From positions 74,853,800 to 74,917,799 of the forward strand of contig NC_063164.1 of the NCBI RefSeq assembly GCF_023159225.1: a stretch of DNA of 64,000 nt. Direction: 5' to 3'. Source of the stretch: Perognathus longimembris pacificus. Lineage: Eukaryota; Chordata; Mammalia; Rodentia; Heteromyidae. Positions 1 to 10,831 of the stretch are shown piece by piece (the first letter of the stretch is position 1; every line of letters starts with the position of its first letter). The translations under genes were made by a program, and so were the position numbers. The notes beneath the pieces are model-generated. The model worked only from the letters and a program-made list of their open reading frames with translations, searched no databases and had not been told where the DNA came from.

Positions 1-960
1 AAGCAGTTGTAGAAAAATGAGACACAATACCAAAAACCTTCCTCACAGCAACAGAAACTGTTAACAGAATGAAGAGATAGTCTACAGAATAGGCAAAAAT
101 GTAATCTACTCATCAAAGAAGGGGTTAACCTCAAAAAGAGTTGAACAAGAAATGTACTCACTGCCTTACACATGAATCTGTAACCCCTCTGTACCACACT
201 TTGACAATAAAGAAAAAAGTTTAAAAATACATTAAGAACTCAAATAAATAGAAAATAAAACCAAATTTTTAAATGTACATTAAACCCAAATAGACATTTC
301 TCAAAAAAAATGTCCAATAGATAGGTTTTAAAAGTTCATCATCATTAAGCATCATGGATTTACTAATCCAAATCACATGGTAATATCACCTCACTGAAAT
401 AACCCTGGCTTTTATCAAGAAAATGGAAGATATTTAAGCCCTCAGAAGACTCTAAAAGAAGAGAAAACTCTTGCCAATGATGGAAAATAGTAAGGAAATT
501 TCTCAAAAACTTAAAGTGTACATAAAATCAGTCTGTCAAGAAACATACATTTTCCATGTTCAAACACTACTCTCCACATCATCCAGGAAATGGACAAAAC
601 TGAAGTATCCACCAATTGTTCAATGGATTTTTTTAAAAAATATGTTACTATTCAGTCACAAACCTCAATGAAAAATCTGTCCTTGTGGCAACCTGGATGA
701 AGCTATAAATCATCATGGTAAGTAAAATAAGCCAGGCACAGAAAGACACATATTGCTCATATGTGGATGTAAAAAGTAGATACAAACAAACTGAGAGTAT
801 AATGCTAGTTTATCAGAAGTGGGAAGACTAAGAAGGGGGAAGTGATGGGAAAAGGTTGATAATGTGCGCTGTGGCATTTATATAGAATTAAAATGTTCTG
901 CTATCCTATTCACAGTTGTGCAAGTACTTATACTTACTTATAATTGAAAAAAACTAAAAG
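1..960 (+). mobile_element. Old L1 fragment (end of ORF2 and 3' region)
   Basis: The sequence follows the distal ORF2 and 3' part of mammalian L1 in sense orientation, with many lesions. Recognisable phrases are the run near 55-90 and the stretch near 270-400 that in L1 precedes the C-terminal domain. The left end lies outside the window. A short younger L1 tail (about 143-228) interrupts it. No reading frame survives. The right boundary just before the SINE at 974 is approximate. Confidence 0.55.
143..228 (+). mobile_element. Extremely 5'-truncated L1 (3' tail only)
   Basis: This is the last ~85 bases of the L1 family common in this window. It has the phrase AAGAAATGTACTCACTGCC, then CTGTAACCCCTCTGTA, then a TTTGACAATAAAG polyadenylation end and an A-rich tail. 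It sits inside the older L1 fragment at 1-960. I could not fix a target-site duplication. Confidence 0.65.
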
Positions 961-969
961 AAGATTATG

Positions 970-973
<4 letters not shown>

Positions 974-1012
<39 letters not shown>

Positions 1013-1202
1013 CAGTCCTGGGGCTTGGACTCGGGGCCTGAGCACTGTCCTGGCTTCTTTTTGCTCAAGGCTAGCACTCTGCCACTTGAGTCACAGTGCC
1101 ACTTCTGGCCATTTTCTGTAAATGTGGTGCTGGGGAATCGAACCCAGGGCTTCATGTATATGAAGCAGGCACTCTTGCCACTAGGCCATATCCCCAGCCC
1201 CA
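974..1202 (-). mobile_element. IDL-Geo dimeric SINE
   Basis: Read on the minus strand, it starts with GGGGCTGGGGATATGGCCTA, an ID-like head derived from tRNA-Ala with a B-box-like GGTTCGATTCCC. It continues into the Geo right half (AAGTGGCACTGTGACTCAAG) and ends in a long A tail, seen here as about 36 T. It is flanked by a perfect 14-bp target-site duplication, ATTATGGTTCTTTT, at 964-977 and 1203-1216. It is a recent insertion by L1 machinery. Confidence 0.9.
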
Positions 1203-1383
1203 ATTATGGTTCTTTTCACTATAAAGAAATGACAAATGTATGAGGAGACAAATATGTCTATTTAAAAAATTCTACTGTCTACACATGTATCAATATCACA
1301 TATTACCCAATAACTATGTATATTGTACACTTGTATGAGTCAGTCAAAACCCTACTTTTGAAAAAAGATAAGAAAAATAAAAT

Positions 1384-3128
1384 GCAAGTATATTTTACAT
1401 ATGAGGCCCTTTTCTGTTGTATAGCTAGTGAAGACCTTCTCCCAGTCTGTGAGCTTTCTACTTATCTTCCTAGCTATATCCTTTGCCATGCAGAAGCTCT
1501 ACAGTGTAATGAAATCCCATTTATACAGTCTTTCTTTGTTGTGTTTCTGTGATTTATTAAATAAGTTTTGACCTGTGCCAAGGAGCCCTAGTGTGTCTAC
1601 TATTGCTTCCTCTAAAGTTTTCAGGGTATCTGCTTTTACCTTGAGGTCTTTGATCCATTTGGAATTGATTGTGGCTCAGCAGGGTGATATATAAGGCTCT
1701 AACTTTAGTTTTCTGCACATACTTAGCCAATCCTGCCAGCACCATTTATTGAAGAGGCTTTCTTCAATCCTGTTTTTTGTTTGTTTGTTTGTTTGTTGGC
1801 TCCCTTATCAATGATTAGGTGGCCATAGGTCTTCAGGTTCATTTCTGGGTCTTCAGTTATATTCCATTGGTCCTCAGGCCTGTTCTTTGCCAATTCCAAG
1901 CTGTTTGTTATTACTGTAGCTTTGTAATAGAGTTTGAAATTTAGCATTTATATCCTCCAACACTGTTCTTTCTGCTAATGATTGTTTTTACTATTTGGAG
2001 TCTTTTATTATTCCATGAGGACTTTTTTATTGCTTCTTCTATTTCATTAAAGAATGGTGTTGGGATATTGGTAGGTATTGCATGGAAATTTTAGATAGCC
2101 TTTGACAGTATTGCCATTTTCACAATATTAATCCTTCCAATCCAGGAGCATGGAAGAATTTTCCACTTCCTTAGATCTGCTTTAATTTCCCTTTTCAGAT
2201 TTTTAAAGTTTTCATCATAGAAGTCCTTAATTTCTTTGGTTAAGTTAATCCCTAGATATTTTTGAGGCAATTACAAAAGGAATTGCTTTCCTGATTTCAG
2301 CCTCGCTCTTCTCATTGTTGACATACAGAAAAACCATTGTTTATTTGTATTATTTTTATATCCTGATAGTTTCCAAAGTTTCAGACCAGTGTGAGTAACT
2401 TGGGTGTAGAGTGTATGGGATTCTTTAGATACAGGATCATGTCTGCAAAGAGGGAGCGTTAAACTGCATCTTTCCCTATTTGGATTCCATTTATGTTTAC
2501 CTTGTGCTTTAGCTACGAATTCTAATCCTATACATAGACCTCAAAAAATTAAATCCCCCCAAAACAAATCCTCAAAGAAACAACCCCCACTAACAAGTTG
2601 GCTAGAGAGTTAAAGAAAGTCGTTTCTGAAAAGGAAAGAATAGCTAATAGACATATAATGAAATGGTCAACATCTCTGGCCACAAAAAAATGTAATTGAA
2701 AACAACATTGAGATTCCACCTTATCACAGTTAAAATGGCCATTGTCAAGAACTCTAATAACAGGTGCTGGCAGGGAGGTGGTCAACAGGTAATGCTACTA
2801 CACTGTTGGTGGGACTGAAAATATGTTCAACCACTCTGAGAAGCAGTATGGAGGTTCCTCAAAAGACTAAACATAGAGCATCTCTATGGCCCAGCAATCC
2901 CACATATGACCACAAACAAGGTCATACTAAAGTTAAAGCTACCAGCACAAACATGTTCATTGCAGCATTATTTACTATATCTAAGATATGGCAAAAACCC
3001 AGATGTTCTTCAGTAGATGAATGGGAGAAGAAAATGTGAGATATATATATAGATATATATCTATATATATAGATATATAGATATATATCTATATATATAT
3101 ATAGAGAGAGAGAGAGAAAGATAGGTAG

Positions 3129-3176
<48 letters not shown>

Positions 3177-3630
3177 TAATTCTATGGTTCCATCAGTAGA
3201 AATAACATCACCTCATTCATAAGGAAACAGAAATACTTGAAAAAAAAACATATTTAGTGAATAAACCAGACCAAAAGAAACATAGGTTCCAAGGTTTCCT
3301 TTATTTGTAAAGTTAGGATATGTCTAGGATCACAATAGCTCAATAGCTATGTACATATGACCATATAAAATGATGCTAATCAAAATAAACTTCCAGATTT
3401 GGAAACAAGAGTTTGTTCTTTGTTGTTGCTGTTGTTAATGCAATGTGTAAAGTTATTTCTTTTTTCTTTCCTTCTTCCCCCTATAGTTTATCCCCTATTG
3501 TCATAGGAACTGGGAGACAAAAAAGGGAGGGGGAACAATGTTTGACAAGAAATGTACTCATTACCTTACAGATGTAATTGTAACCCCTCTGTACATCACC
3601 TTAAAAATAAAATAAAATATAAAATTTTTC
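1384..3630 (+). mobile_element. L1 with 5' inversion (twin priming)
   Basis: Bases 1384 to about 2520 read as ORF2 on the minus strand. From about 2521 the sequence reads as the following part of ORF2 and the 3' UTR on the plus strand, ending at a GTAACCCCTCTGTACATCA tail with AATAAA. The junction is almost contiguous in L1 coordinates. A perfect 13-bp duplication (AGAAAAATAAAAT) flanks the whole block at 1371-1383 and 3631-3643, so both segments entered as one insertion. The reading frame is broken in many places. A TTTG run at 1775-1798 and a microsatellite at 3041-3172 lie inside it. Confidence 0.85.
3041..3172. repeat. Compound TA/GATA, GA and CA microsatellite
   Basis: An AT-rich stretch of TATA/GATA units runs to about 3100, followed by a short GA run and then about 21 CA units (3131-3172). 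It lies inside the 3' part of the 5'-inverted L1. The apparent open frames crossing it are artefacts of the repeat. Confidence 0.9.
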
Positions 3631-3643
3631 AGAAAAATAAAAT

Positions 3644-4380
3644 CAAAGGACCCCATTATTGTTTCCAGAGAAAATTAAGTAAAATGCAGTCAGGAAACTG
3701 CTGTATAAAATGTGCTCTGATCTGTAATTAATCTTATATATATCATTTTAGAAGCCTATTTCAAAATTCAAAGTGAATATTAAAAATAATAAATCTAAAT
3801 AATTCAAAAAGTTAAAAATGTAAAAATCAAATAATACTGTTTGCCTTAACATTTAAGACAAGCCAAAACTAATGTGTAAAATTCTCTATAAAAATATTTC
3901 TGAAAGTAATTATGAAACAAAAGTGTTGTAAGACACAGCAGAGTGGATGGCCTGATAACCTGCCCTATGTTAAATGGCTTGTGATTACTAAAGAAAAACA
4001 AGTGGACACCTTTATGGTTTGCCTAGAACAGCACCTGGAGCTCCAGCACCAGCATTCTCTCAAAGGAGTCCCCATTGACAGCTATAGAAACAAATTAATT
4101 ATCACTTTGTTTTTAATCTTAGTTGTCACTAGCAATGCCTCCACCTTCTGGCTTAGTATCTCAATATTAACTTACAAGCATGAAACAAGGACTTAATCAG
4201 GGGATGTTTGGGGATTTACTTTCAGCAGCTGAGATAATGGAGGTGAGGTAAGAGCAAACATTTGGTGGTGTGGGGCAGTAATTAGGTTCAGACAGAAGGT
4301 ATAGAACTGCAATGTTAGCTAAATCTGTTCATAGCTAGTCTAGAAAATAATCGTTCCTTTTGTAGTTTTGCTTTTCTTTT
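3644..4380. other. No recognised feature
   Basis: AT-rich sequence. A 94-codon open frame at 3912-4196 has no recognisable domain and no supporting splice or promoter context, so I do not call it a gene. Confidence 0.4.
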
Positions 4381-4392
4381 TATTTCTTTCTT

Positions 4393-4461
<69 letters not shown>

Positions 4462-4469
4462 CTTTCTTT
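4381..4469. repeat. (TTTC)n microsatellite
   Basis: About 20 TTTC units, with a short CT-rich interruption near 4395-4405. Confidence 0.95.
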
Positions 4470-4889
4470 AACTGTTTCTTCCCTCTGCTCTAAAGCCATG
4501 TTTAAGAGACCTATGTGACTCAAGAAAGACAACTACAGTCACTCTCCTAAATACCGTGAATGATCTCAGGCTGAAGATGAGCTATTACTCACTTGGAAAA
4601 ATATGCAAAATATAAGCCAAGGGAAAGAAGATTCTGAGTTGAGAGACAAGATGAGTTCTAACTCCTCTGGAATTCAGTTGGATGATTTAAGCATGCAAGT
4701 ATCTGACACTTCCATTTCCACATCTGAAAAATAATGTCAGTATTCATTTTACATGTCTCACAGTGTGCTTATAAGCCAATTTATCTCTTATTATTATTTC
4801 ATAATTTGAACTTTTCAACAGAAATCTTTTCTCTTTTACGTAGTAAAAGTAATTGTCAATATTTCCTTTTTTTGCTGGGTCATACTGGC

Positions 4890-5035
4890 ATTTCATCTCA
4901 AAAGATCCAGCAAAAGGAAACATTTCTGCTTGTTTCTTTTTCAAAGTCCTTTGGTTATACCCAGGCTGACCTCTACATCCTGCATAGATGGGATTGCAGA
5001 TATGTGTCCCATAAGCCAGCAATCACAGTGGACGT
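4890..5035 (-). mobile_element. Old 7SL/B1-like SINE remnant
   Basis: On the minus strand the segment resembles a diverged B1/7SL-derived SINE. The plus-strand phrases GGCTGACCTCTACATCCTGC and GGGATTGCAGATATGTG correspond to the usual reverse complement of such elements. The boundaries are uncertain. Confidence 0.4.
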
Positions 5036-5049
5036 AGGATTGGGAGCAA

Positions 5050-6949
5050 ATTCATGAGACTTCGACTAAAAGTCAAAGATGTGAACTTCAGTTGAAGGAA
5101 TTAAGAGAAGTTGTGCATTTATCTTACTAGGACATTAAGAGATAACACCAGCAGAATAGAACAGGATAAATGGATGCTGAATTCAGACACATATATAGCA
5201 TGCCTGAAATTCTAACAGCTATCCACAGTTCAAACTTCTCCTTACTTCCCACTCCCTAACAGAATGCTTTGTTTCTTTCCTCAAAGAGCTCCTGGGTAAA
5301 CTTCCTCAAGTACATAATAGTACCTCTAATAACATCACATATCATGGGAAAATCAAGAATGATGACTGAGAATTCTTTGACTTTCCTGACTATAATCATT
5401 CACTGCTTGAGAACACCCAGTGGTGATGGTCATTATTGCTGTTGGGTAAATTCTCTTAACATTTCCCTTCCCATCTTGAACTATCATCGTCTTCTAGCTA
5501 TGTTTTAACCTTAGTTCTAATATTTTGCAAAGTCATTCCAAAAGTGTCTATTAGGAATTTTCTCAAATCTTCCCATAACTTTCCAGAAGTTGACAGTCAC
5601 ACTTCTGTAATTGCTGCTTGATTTTTTTCCCATTGTTATACTAGTATTTCTCTTTGACTTCACTTTGGTTGTTTTTAGTTTGTTTATTTGTGTGTTCATT
5701 TTGTTTATGCAGACTCAAAGTCTAACCATATGTATTAGGAAGCAATAAATATATCCTAATTTCAGCTGAGAAAAAAAAACAGTTCTAAATTCCTGTACAC
5801 TTTTCTCTGACCCTTTATGTATCAGTGTGTTTTCACTCAAAACCAAACAAAAACAAGCACTTTGAGTCTTATAGAGAGTGAAAGTATATAATCTTGGAGA
5901 TTACAAAATTTTATTTATTGCTGCAAATGGTTGGATTCCTGCTTGTGTGCTATGGGAACTGAATTTCTGCCCTAATGTCTTGGCACATCTTCAGTATACT
6001 TACCTCCGTAGGAATGGTGTGTATCCACAATTATGCTATTTGAAAAGAATCTTTGTACTGGAAAATCCCATTGAGATGTAGCATCGAGTTTCCAAGGGTG
6101 CCTTGGGACAGGAAAGAATGGGGCAGTAATATACAACCACTTGGTTACATCATTCATACCAGAGAAATTATCATCCAACTGCTGACGGGGAACACTTGTA
6201 CTTCTCTATTATCAAAGATTTTGCAGAACTGCTCAGCCCCCTCTATTCATTTCATTCCAGCTGTTCTAACACAAGGAAAGAAACAGATTGTTTCATTCTC
6301 TAAGCGTACATTAAAAAGGACAATGCCATCATTTGGGGGGCTTTTGAAGGGGTTTTTGCTCAATTTAGACTGTGTGTGGAGCAAGCTCACTGCCTTATAA
6401 CAAAGGCATAAAAGTCTGTGGTGACAGGCAAGTCAAAGGCTAAAGAATTTGTTAAAAGGAAGAAGCCCTAAAGGTTCAGCATAAACAACAAGAGACATGA
6501 GAAAGGAAGCAGGGAAAAGGTAAAGGGGACCGTGAGAAGGAATGTGCCCTGGCCTAGCACTGTGGCCTTTTATAATCCTTTGGGAAAACTCCCTCATAGG
6601 GCTCCAACAGCTCTTTCCTGAATTAATCTTGCGTTAAAAAAAACAACACCACAAACTACTTCTTGCTTGAGCTTGTATTTACTGGTTTTTGGTGTACATA
6701 AGTTTTGGATTTCTTATGCCAAAATATGAAAATTGTTTTACATCAAATAGCTGATTCTTTTCTGTTATGCTATATATAGGAGAATCAAGGTTTTCCTTCC
6801 CTTGGGATTATTTCATTTTTTCATATTGTTTTCCTGCTTCATATCTTTTCATTCTTTTTGTGTATCCTGCAAGTATCTACCACCCTTTCTTTCTTTCTTT
6901 TCCTTTTACATTTGGTAGGCACCTATGGCTCACCACTATACCACCACTA

Positions 6950-6986
<37 letters not shown>

Positions 6987-7360
6987 GTGTATGTGTGTGT
7001 GTATGTTTCTCTACTCTTTTCTGATAAAATTTTTTTCATATCTTCCCAATCTGTGATTCCAAGAGGAAAACATATACTCTCATTACTCTACTCTTGAGTA
7101 TGTGAGATGTCACAGATGTTAATAACAGAGAAATCCTTGCAACCTGAATTGAAGTACTTGCTATTTGTAACTCAAATGAGCTACATGCTAAATTCAAGTT
7201 TTATGTGACCTACACAGCCCTTTCTCTTCCCTATTTCTGTCTTAAACACAGTGAAAGGTCAGAAGCAAGAATCACAAAATTTTATTTTTATCATTATTAT
7301 TTCAATTCATTAGACCTATTGTCTTACATTTGGTAGCCATTCAGCATATTTGGCAGGATT
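5050..7360. other. No recognised gene; mostly unique AT-rich sequence
   Basis: Open frames of up to 115 codons (for example 6053-6400) show no domain I can recognise and are scattered on both strands. The only clear structure is a CT/GT microsatellite at about 6948-7008. Confidence 0.4.
6948..7008. repeat. (CT)n followed by short (GT)n microsatellite
   Basis: A CT run with single T interruptions passes directly into TGTGTATGTGTGTGTGTATG. Confidence 0.9.
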
Positions 7361-7365
7361 TAAGA

Positions 7366-7541
7366 CAGTGCTTTATACTCCAACCTCAGTGTGAGTCACA
7401 ATCACCTGGAGAGTTTATTGTAACAGCTTGCTGGAGAACCTCACCCCAGAGTTTATGATTCAGTAGGTCTGGGCAGAGACCCTACAGCTGTATTTCTATC
7501 AATTTCCCAGGTGACACTGATACTATCACACTTCATGAACC
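7366..7541 (+). mobile_element. MER5A-type hAT (Charlie) DNA transposon remnant
   Basis: It starts with CAGTG and contains the family phrases AATCACCTGGAGAG, CCAGAGTTTATGATTCAG, TAGGTCTGGGCAGAG and TTTCCCAGGTGA in the expected order and spacing for this ~180-bp non-autonomous eutherian element. Being ancient, it should be shared with other placental mammals at the orthologous place. It has no coding capacity. Confidence 0.8.
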
Positions 7542-7592
7542 CCCAAAATTTGTCTTAAGTGTTTTCAAAAACATACAAAAGAAGGCAAGATC

Positions 7593-8360
7593 TAGTATAA
7601 TTTTGTTCAAGTCTTTCTATTTCCTTATGAATGGGGAATGGGGAAATGACATTATTTCTGGTGGAAGCATAGACTTCCACTGTGTGTATATATACCACTT
7701 TTAAAAAATATATATTTGTCCACTGAAGAATATCTGGGTTGATTCCATATCATGGTTATGGTAAACAATGCTGCAATGAACATGGTCATGGTGGTGGCAT
7801 TAGTGTAGCCAGGTATACTAAGCCAGACCCAAAGAAACATAGGCTGCATGGTTTTCTTCATTTGTAATAACTAAAATGTGCCTACAAATCTATGAGTAAA
7901 TCCAATGGACAGAAAAAGACAAATAATTACATCTCAATAGGAGCAATTACACAGCAATCTAAACATTTTCACAGTGAGAAAAAAGGAGGATATTCTTAGG
8001 AGAGGATCACAAGGGCCCAATAGCTATGTGCATAAGATCATATAAAATAATGCTTGTCAAAATGAACTCAAAAAAATTTGAAGTAAGAGGTATTTTCTTA
8101 AAATGTTTTCTGTTCTTTTTCTTCTTTCCTTTTCTTCCACTCCTATTTTCTTTGGTTTATTTTGTACCGTTGCTGTTGTTGTCTTGTATATAGCTTTACC
8201 TGGTTTGGGGGAAGGGAAGGGGAAGCAGAGAAGTAGTGGGGCAAATGGTGAACCAATCGATCAGTGAAACCCACAAGACACTATGTTGCAAATGAACTAC
8301 AGAACTTTGTTGGAAGGGAAGTCAGGAGGGAACAAGGGATAAAGTGATAAAACTCAAAGT
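7593..8360 (+). mobile_element. L1 fragment with 5' inversion
   Basis: Bases 7593-7805 are antisense to the end of L1 ORF2: the plus strand carries the complement of the conserved phrase around ATGTTCATTGCAGCATTG. From about 7807 the sequence continues in sense (GCCAGACCCAAAGAAACATA) into the L1 3' UTR. The two segments abut at the same L1 position and share TATACTA, as expected for twin priming. The 3' end is hard to place because the L1 tail fades into unassigned sequence. Confidence 0.7.
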
Positions 8361-8414
8361 ATTTGAATTTGGTGCTTCTATTTGTGATCTAAAGCAGATC
8401 ATCTGAAGCCCTAG

Positions 8415-8575
8415 GTACAATATGGAATAAGCCAACAAGGAGAGCAATTAACTGGTGGAGTTCTGGCCTCCCTATTTTGCCAGTGATCTTGGGAAACAAT
8501 GGCAAGAGTCATAATGTCCCTGTGCCTCACATTCATCTTATATAAACCAGAAGAATGAATCCTTACCTGTCTTCC
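8415..8575 (+). mobile_element. Probable MIR
   Basis: The order of phrases (GTGATCTTGGGAAA, then TCCCTGTGCCTCA, then ATCCTTACCTGTC) matches the second half of the ancient tRNA-derived MIR SINE. It is well diverged and the boundaries are approximate. Confidence 0.5.
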
Positions 8576-8759
8576 CCCCCAAAAAAAAAAAATCTGTGAA
8601 AAATCAAATTTCGCAATGTAATTTAATGTTTTTATTCATTCCAGCCTTGTACATAAATAAAGCATCTGGAAAGGGTTGGATATATAGAAAAATGCCTAAA
8701 AGTTTCTAAAGGGTCACCAGGCACCAGGAGCTCTTTTCTATAATCGTAGCTGCTTTTTA

Positions 8760-8893
8760 AAAGATTGGCATATGGGGAAACTTGGAGAGAATGAGGGAGG
8801 GGGTGACACTGTTCAAGGAAAGGTACTCATTACCTGACATGTCACTGTAAATGCTCTGTATATCGTTTTTACAATAAAAATTTTTTAAAAGTT
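8760..8893 (+). mobile_element. Short L1 3' tail
   Basis: It has a purine-rich GAGAATGAGGGAGGGGGTGA stretch, the phrase GGTACTCATTACCTGACATG and a terminal ACAATAAAAA, matching the last ~130 bases of the L1 family found elsewhere here. It is separated from the 7593-8360 L1 by a MIR-like element, so it is probably a separate insertion. Confidence 0.55.
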
Positions 8894-9122
8894 TGACATT
8901 AGGAAGATCAGCTTGGCAGAAAAGCCTATTCTCAATCTTCAAAATAACCAGTGGAAAAAAAACTGCGAAGAACTGAGTTCAAATCTTATCAAAACAAAGA
9001 AAACAGGAAAAGAAAAAAAAACCCTAATTCTTAGAAGTTGCTAGAGATTTAAGTTTTGCTGAACTAACAGAATTATAATAGCAAATATTCCTTTTGCAGT
9101 ATATAATCAAGAAATAAATTAG

Positions 9123-9295
9123 GGGGCTGGGCATATGGCCTAACAGCAAGAGTGCTTGCCTCATATACATGAAGCCCTGGGTTCAATTCCCCAGCACTGC
9201 ATATAGAGAACACGGCCAGAAGTGGCGCTGTGGCTCAAGTGGCAGAGTGCTGGCCTTCAGCAAAAAGAAGCCAGGGACAGTGCTCAGGCCCTGTG
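9123..9295 (+). mobile_element. IDL-Geo dimeric SINE with microsatellite tail
   Basis: It has an ID-like head (GGGGCTGGGCATATGGCCTA) with a B box GGTTCAATTCCC, then the Geo half (AAGTGGCGCTGTGGCTCAAG) up to CAGGCCCTG. Instead of a plain A tail it runs directly into a 270-bp GAAA/GGAA microsatellite. Confidence 0.9.
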
Positions 9296-9306
9296 AAAGA
9301 AAGAAA

Positions 9307-9378
<72 letters not shown>

Positions 9379-9565
9379 AAAGGAAGGAAGGAAGGAAGGA
9401 AGGAAGGAAGGAAGGAAGGAAGGAAGGAAGGGAAAGAAAGAGAGGGAGGGAGGGAGGGAGGGAGGGAGGAAGGAAGGAAGGAAGGAAGGAAGGAAGGAAG
9501 GAAGGAAGGAAGGGAAGGAAGGAAGGAAGGAAGGAAGGAAGGAAGGAAGGGAGGGAGGGAGGGAA
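9294..9565. repeat. (GAAA)n / (GGAA)n / (GGGA)n microsatellite
   Basis: About 80 bases of GAAA units pass into GGAA units with GGGA interruptions. It begins exactly at the tail of an IDL-Geo SINE, so the A-rich tail was probably its seed. The long lysine/glutamate/glycine open frames through it are repeat artefacts. Confidence 0.97.
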
Positions 9566-9570
9566 GTAAT

Positions 9571-9775
9571 TAGAGCTAGGATTATGGTTTAGTGGTAGAG
9601 GATTTGCCTATCATGCATGAAGCCCTGGGTTCATTTCCTCAGTTCCACATAAACAGAAAAGAAAAAAAAAATCTGGAAGTGGCATTGTGGTTCAAGTGAT
9701 AGAGTGCTATCCTTTAGCAGAAGAAGCTCAAGGACAGTGCAAAGGCCCTGAGTTCTGGACTGGAAAACCAAAAGC
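9571..9775 (+). mobile_element. Older IDL-Geo SINE
   Basis: A diverged ID-like head (GCTAGGATTATGGTTTAGTG, B box GGTTCATTTCC) is joined by an A-rich linker (AAAAGAAAAAAAAAA) to a diverged Geo half. It starts a few bases after the microsatellite of the preceding SINE. Confidence 0.8.
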
Positions 9776-9779
9776 AAAA

Positions 9780-10824
9780 AGAAACAGACTAGACTGCTAA
9801 TGTTTAAGAGTACTTACAACACGTTATATTTTTAAAAATATGAAATTATCTAGCCAGGTATATAATCTATTCATAGGGTCCAGTAGAGTGAAAGAAAAAA
9901 ATATTACTCATGGCTGTATATTCTGAAATCAGTACACAGTCCTGTGACATGAAAAGAAACAACAGAACACAGCTGTTTCCCCAAAGGAGGAAAAACTTTG
10001 ATTTGGCTTTTCTTCCACCCACTTCCCTTTCTGTTTTTCTTCAATTGTTTTCCTAAATGTTTTGAAATATATGCCTTCTGAATTTCATATTTGCTCACAT
10101 TATCATGTAATTTTAGAAGCAAATCAATACAATGTACAATGCAGGCATTTTCTTCTAATAATCTTAATAACCCTTGCTTTATTTATATAATATTTCTAGA
10201 ATCCAGCTTTCCCTAGTTCCCATTAATTTCATTTAACTTAATTGGAGTACAGAATATTGTAGTCAAATGCTACCTTTACCAATATTGAGTTCCCCGTTCC
10301 TTTTTTCATGCACAAAGAAGAAAACAACACACAAAGAAAGTACATAGCTGGTTAGTGACAAAGTTTGGGCTACAAATAAAGCTTCCAACATTCTTACTAC
10401 AACTTCTTCACCACAATGTACACTAAAATCCTTGGTCTAACTCGAGTGAGATATGGCTTTACATCTCTGAGTTCCAATTTATTCTTAGATAAAAGGGTGT
10501 GGAGGAGTGTACCTACATGAGAAGATTATTGCTATTTTAAAACGTGGTCAACTCTGCACAGAATAGAGAGGTAAAAAATGAAAGAAAAAATCTTCCTCCT
10601 CCTTAATTCTCATAATGTTCAAAGATTTTTTCTTTGCAAGTTATACGTATCTTCTTCTTCTGTCTCTTGACCTGTAAAAATAGTTCCCTGGATTTTCTTT
10701 TCCTCTTTCATGACTATTCCTTTCACCTTCTACAGTTATTTCTCTCTTGTACTTAGCTTTCTCCGTGTGTGACTCAAGCTCTCACTCTCTTTACCTTCTC
10801 TTAAATCTTTTCAGAATGTTTTTC
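9780..10824. other. No recognised feature
   Basis: AT-rich sequence with no repeat family or gene that I recognise. Confidence 0.4.
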
Positions 10825-10831
10825 AGAGCAC

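Noticed and set aside
6053..6400. 115-codon frame in unassigned sequence
   Set aside because: No recognisable domain, AT-biased composition, and no promoter or splice support.
9169..9592. Two overlapping open frames of 120-134 codons rich in Lys, Glu, Arg and Gly
   Set aside because: They are read-through of a SINE and a GAAA/GGAA microsatellite; no coding evidence.
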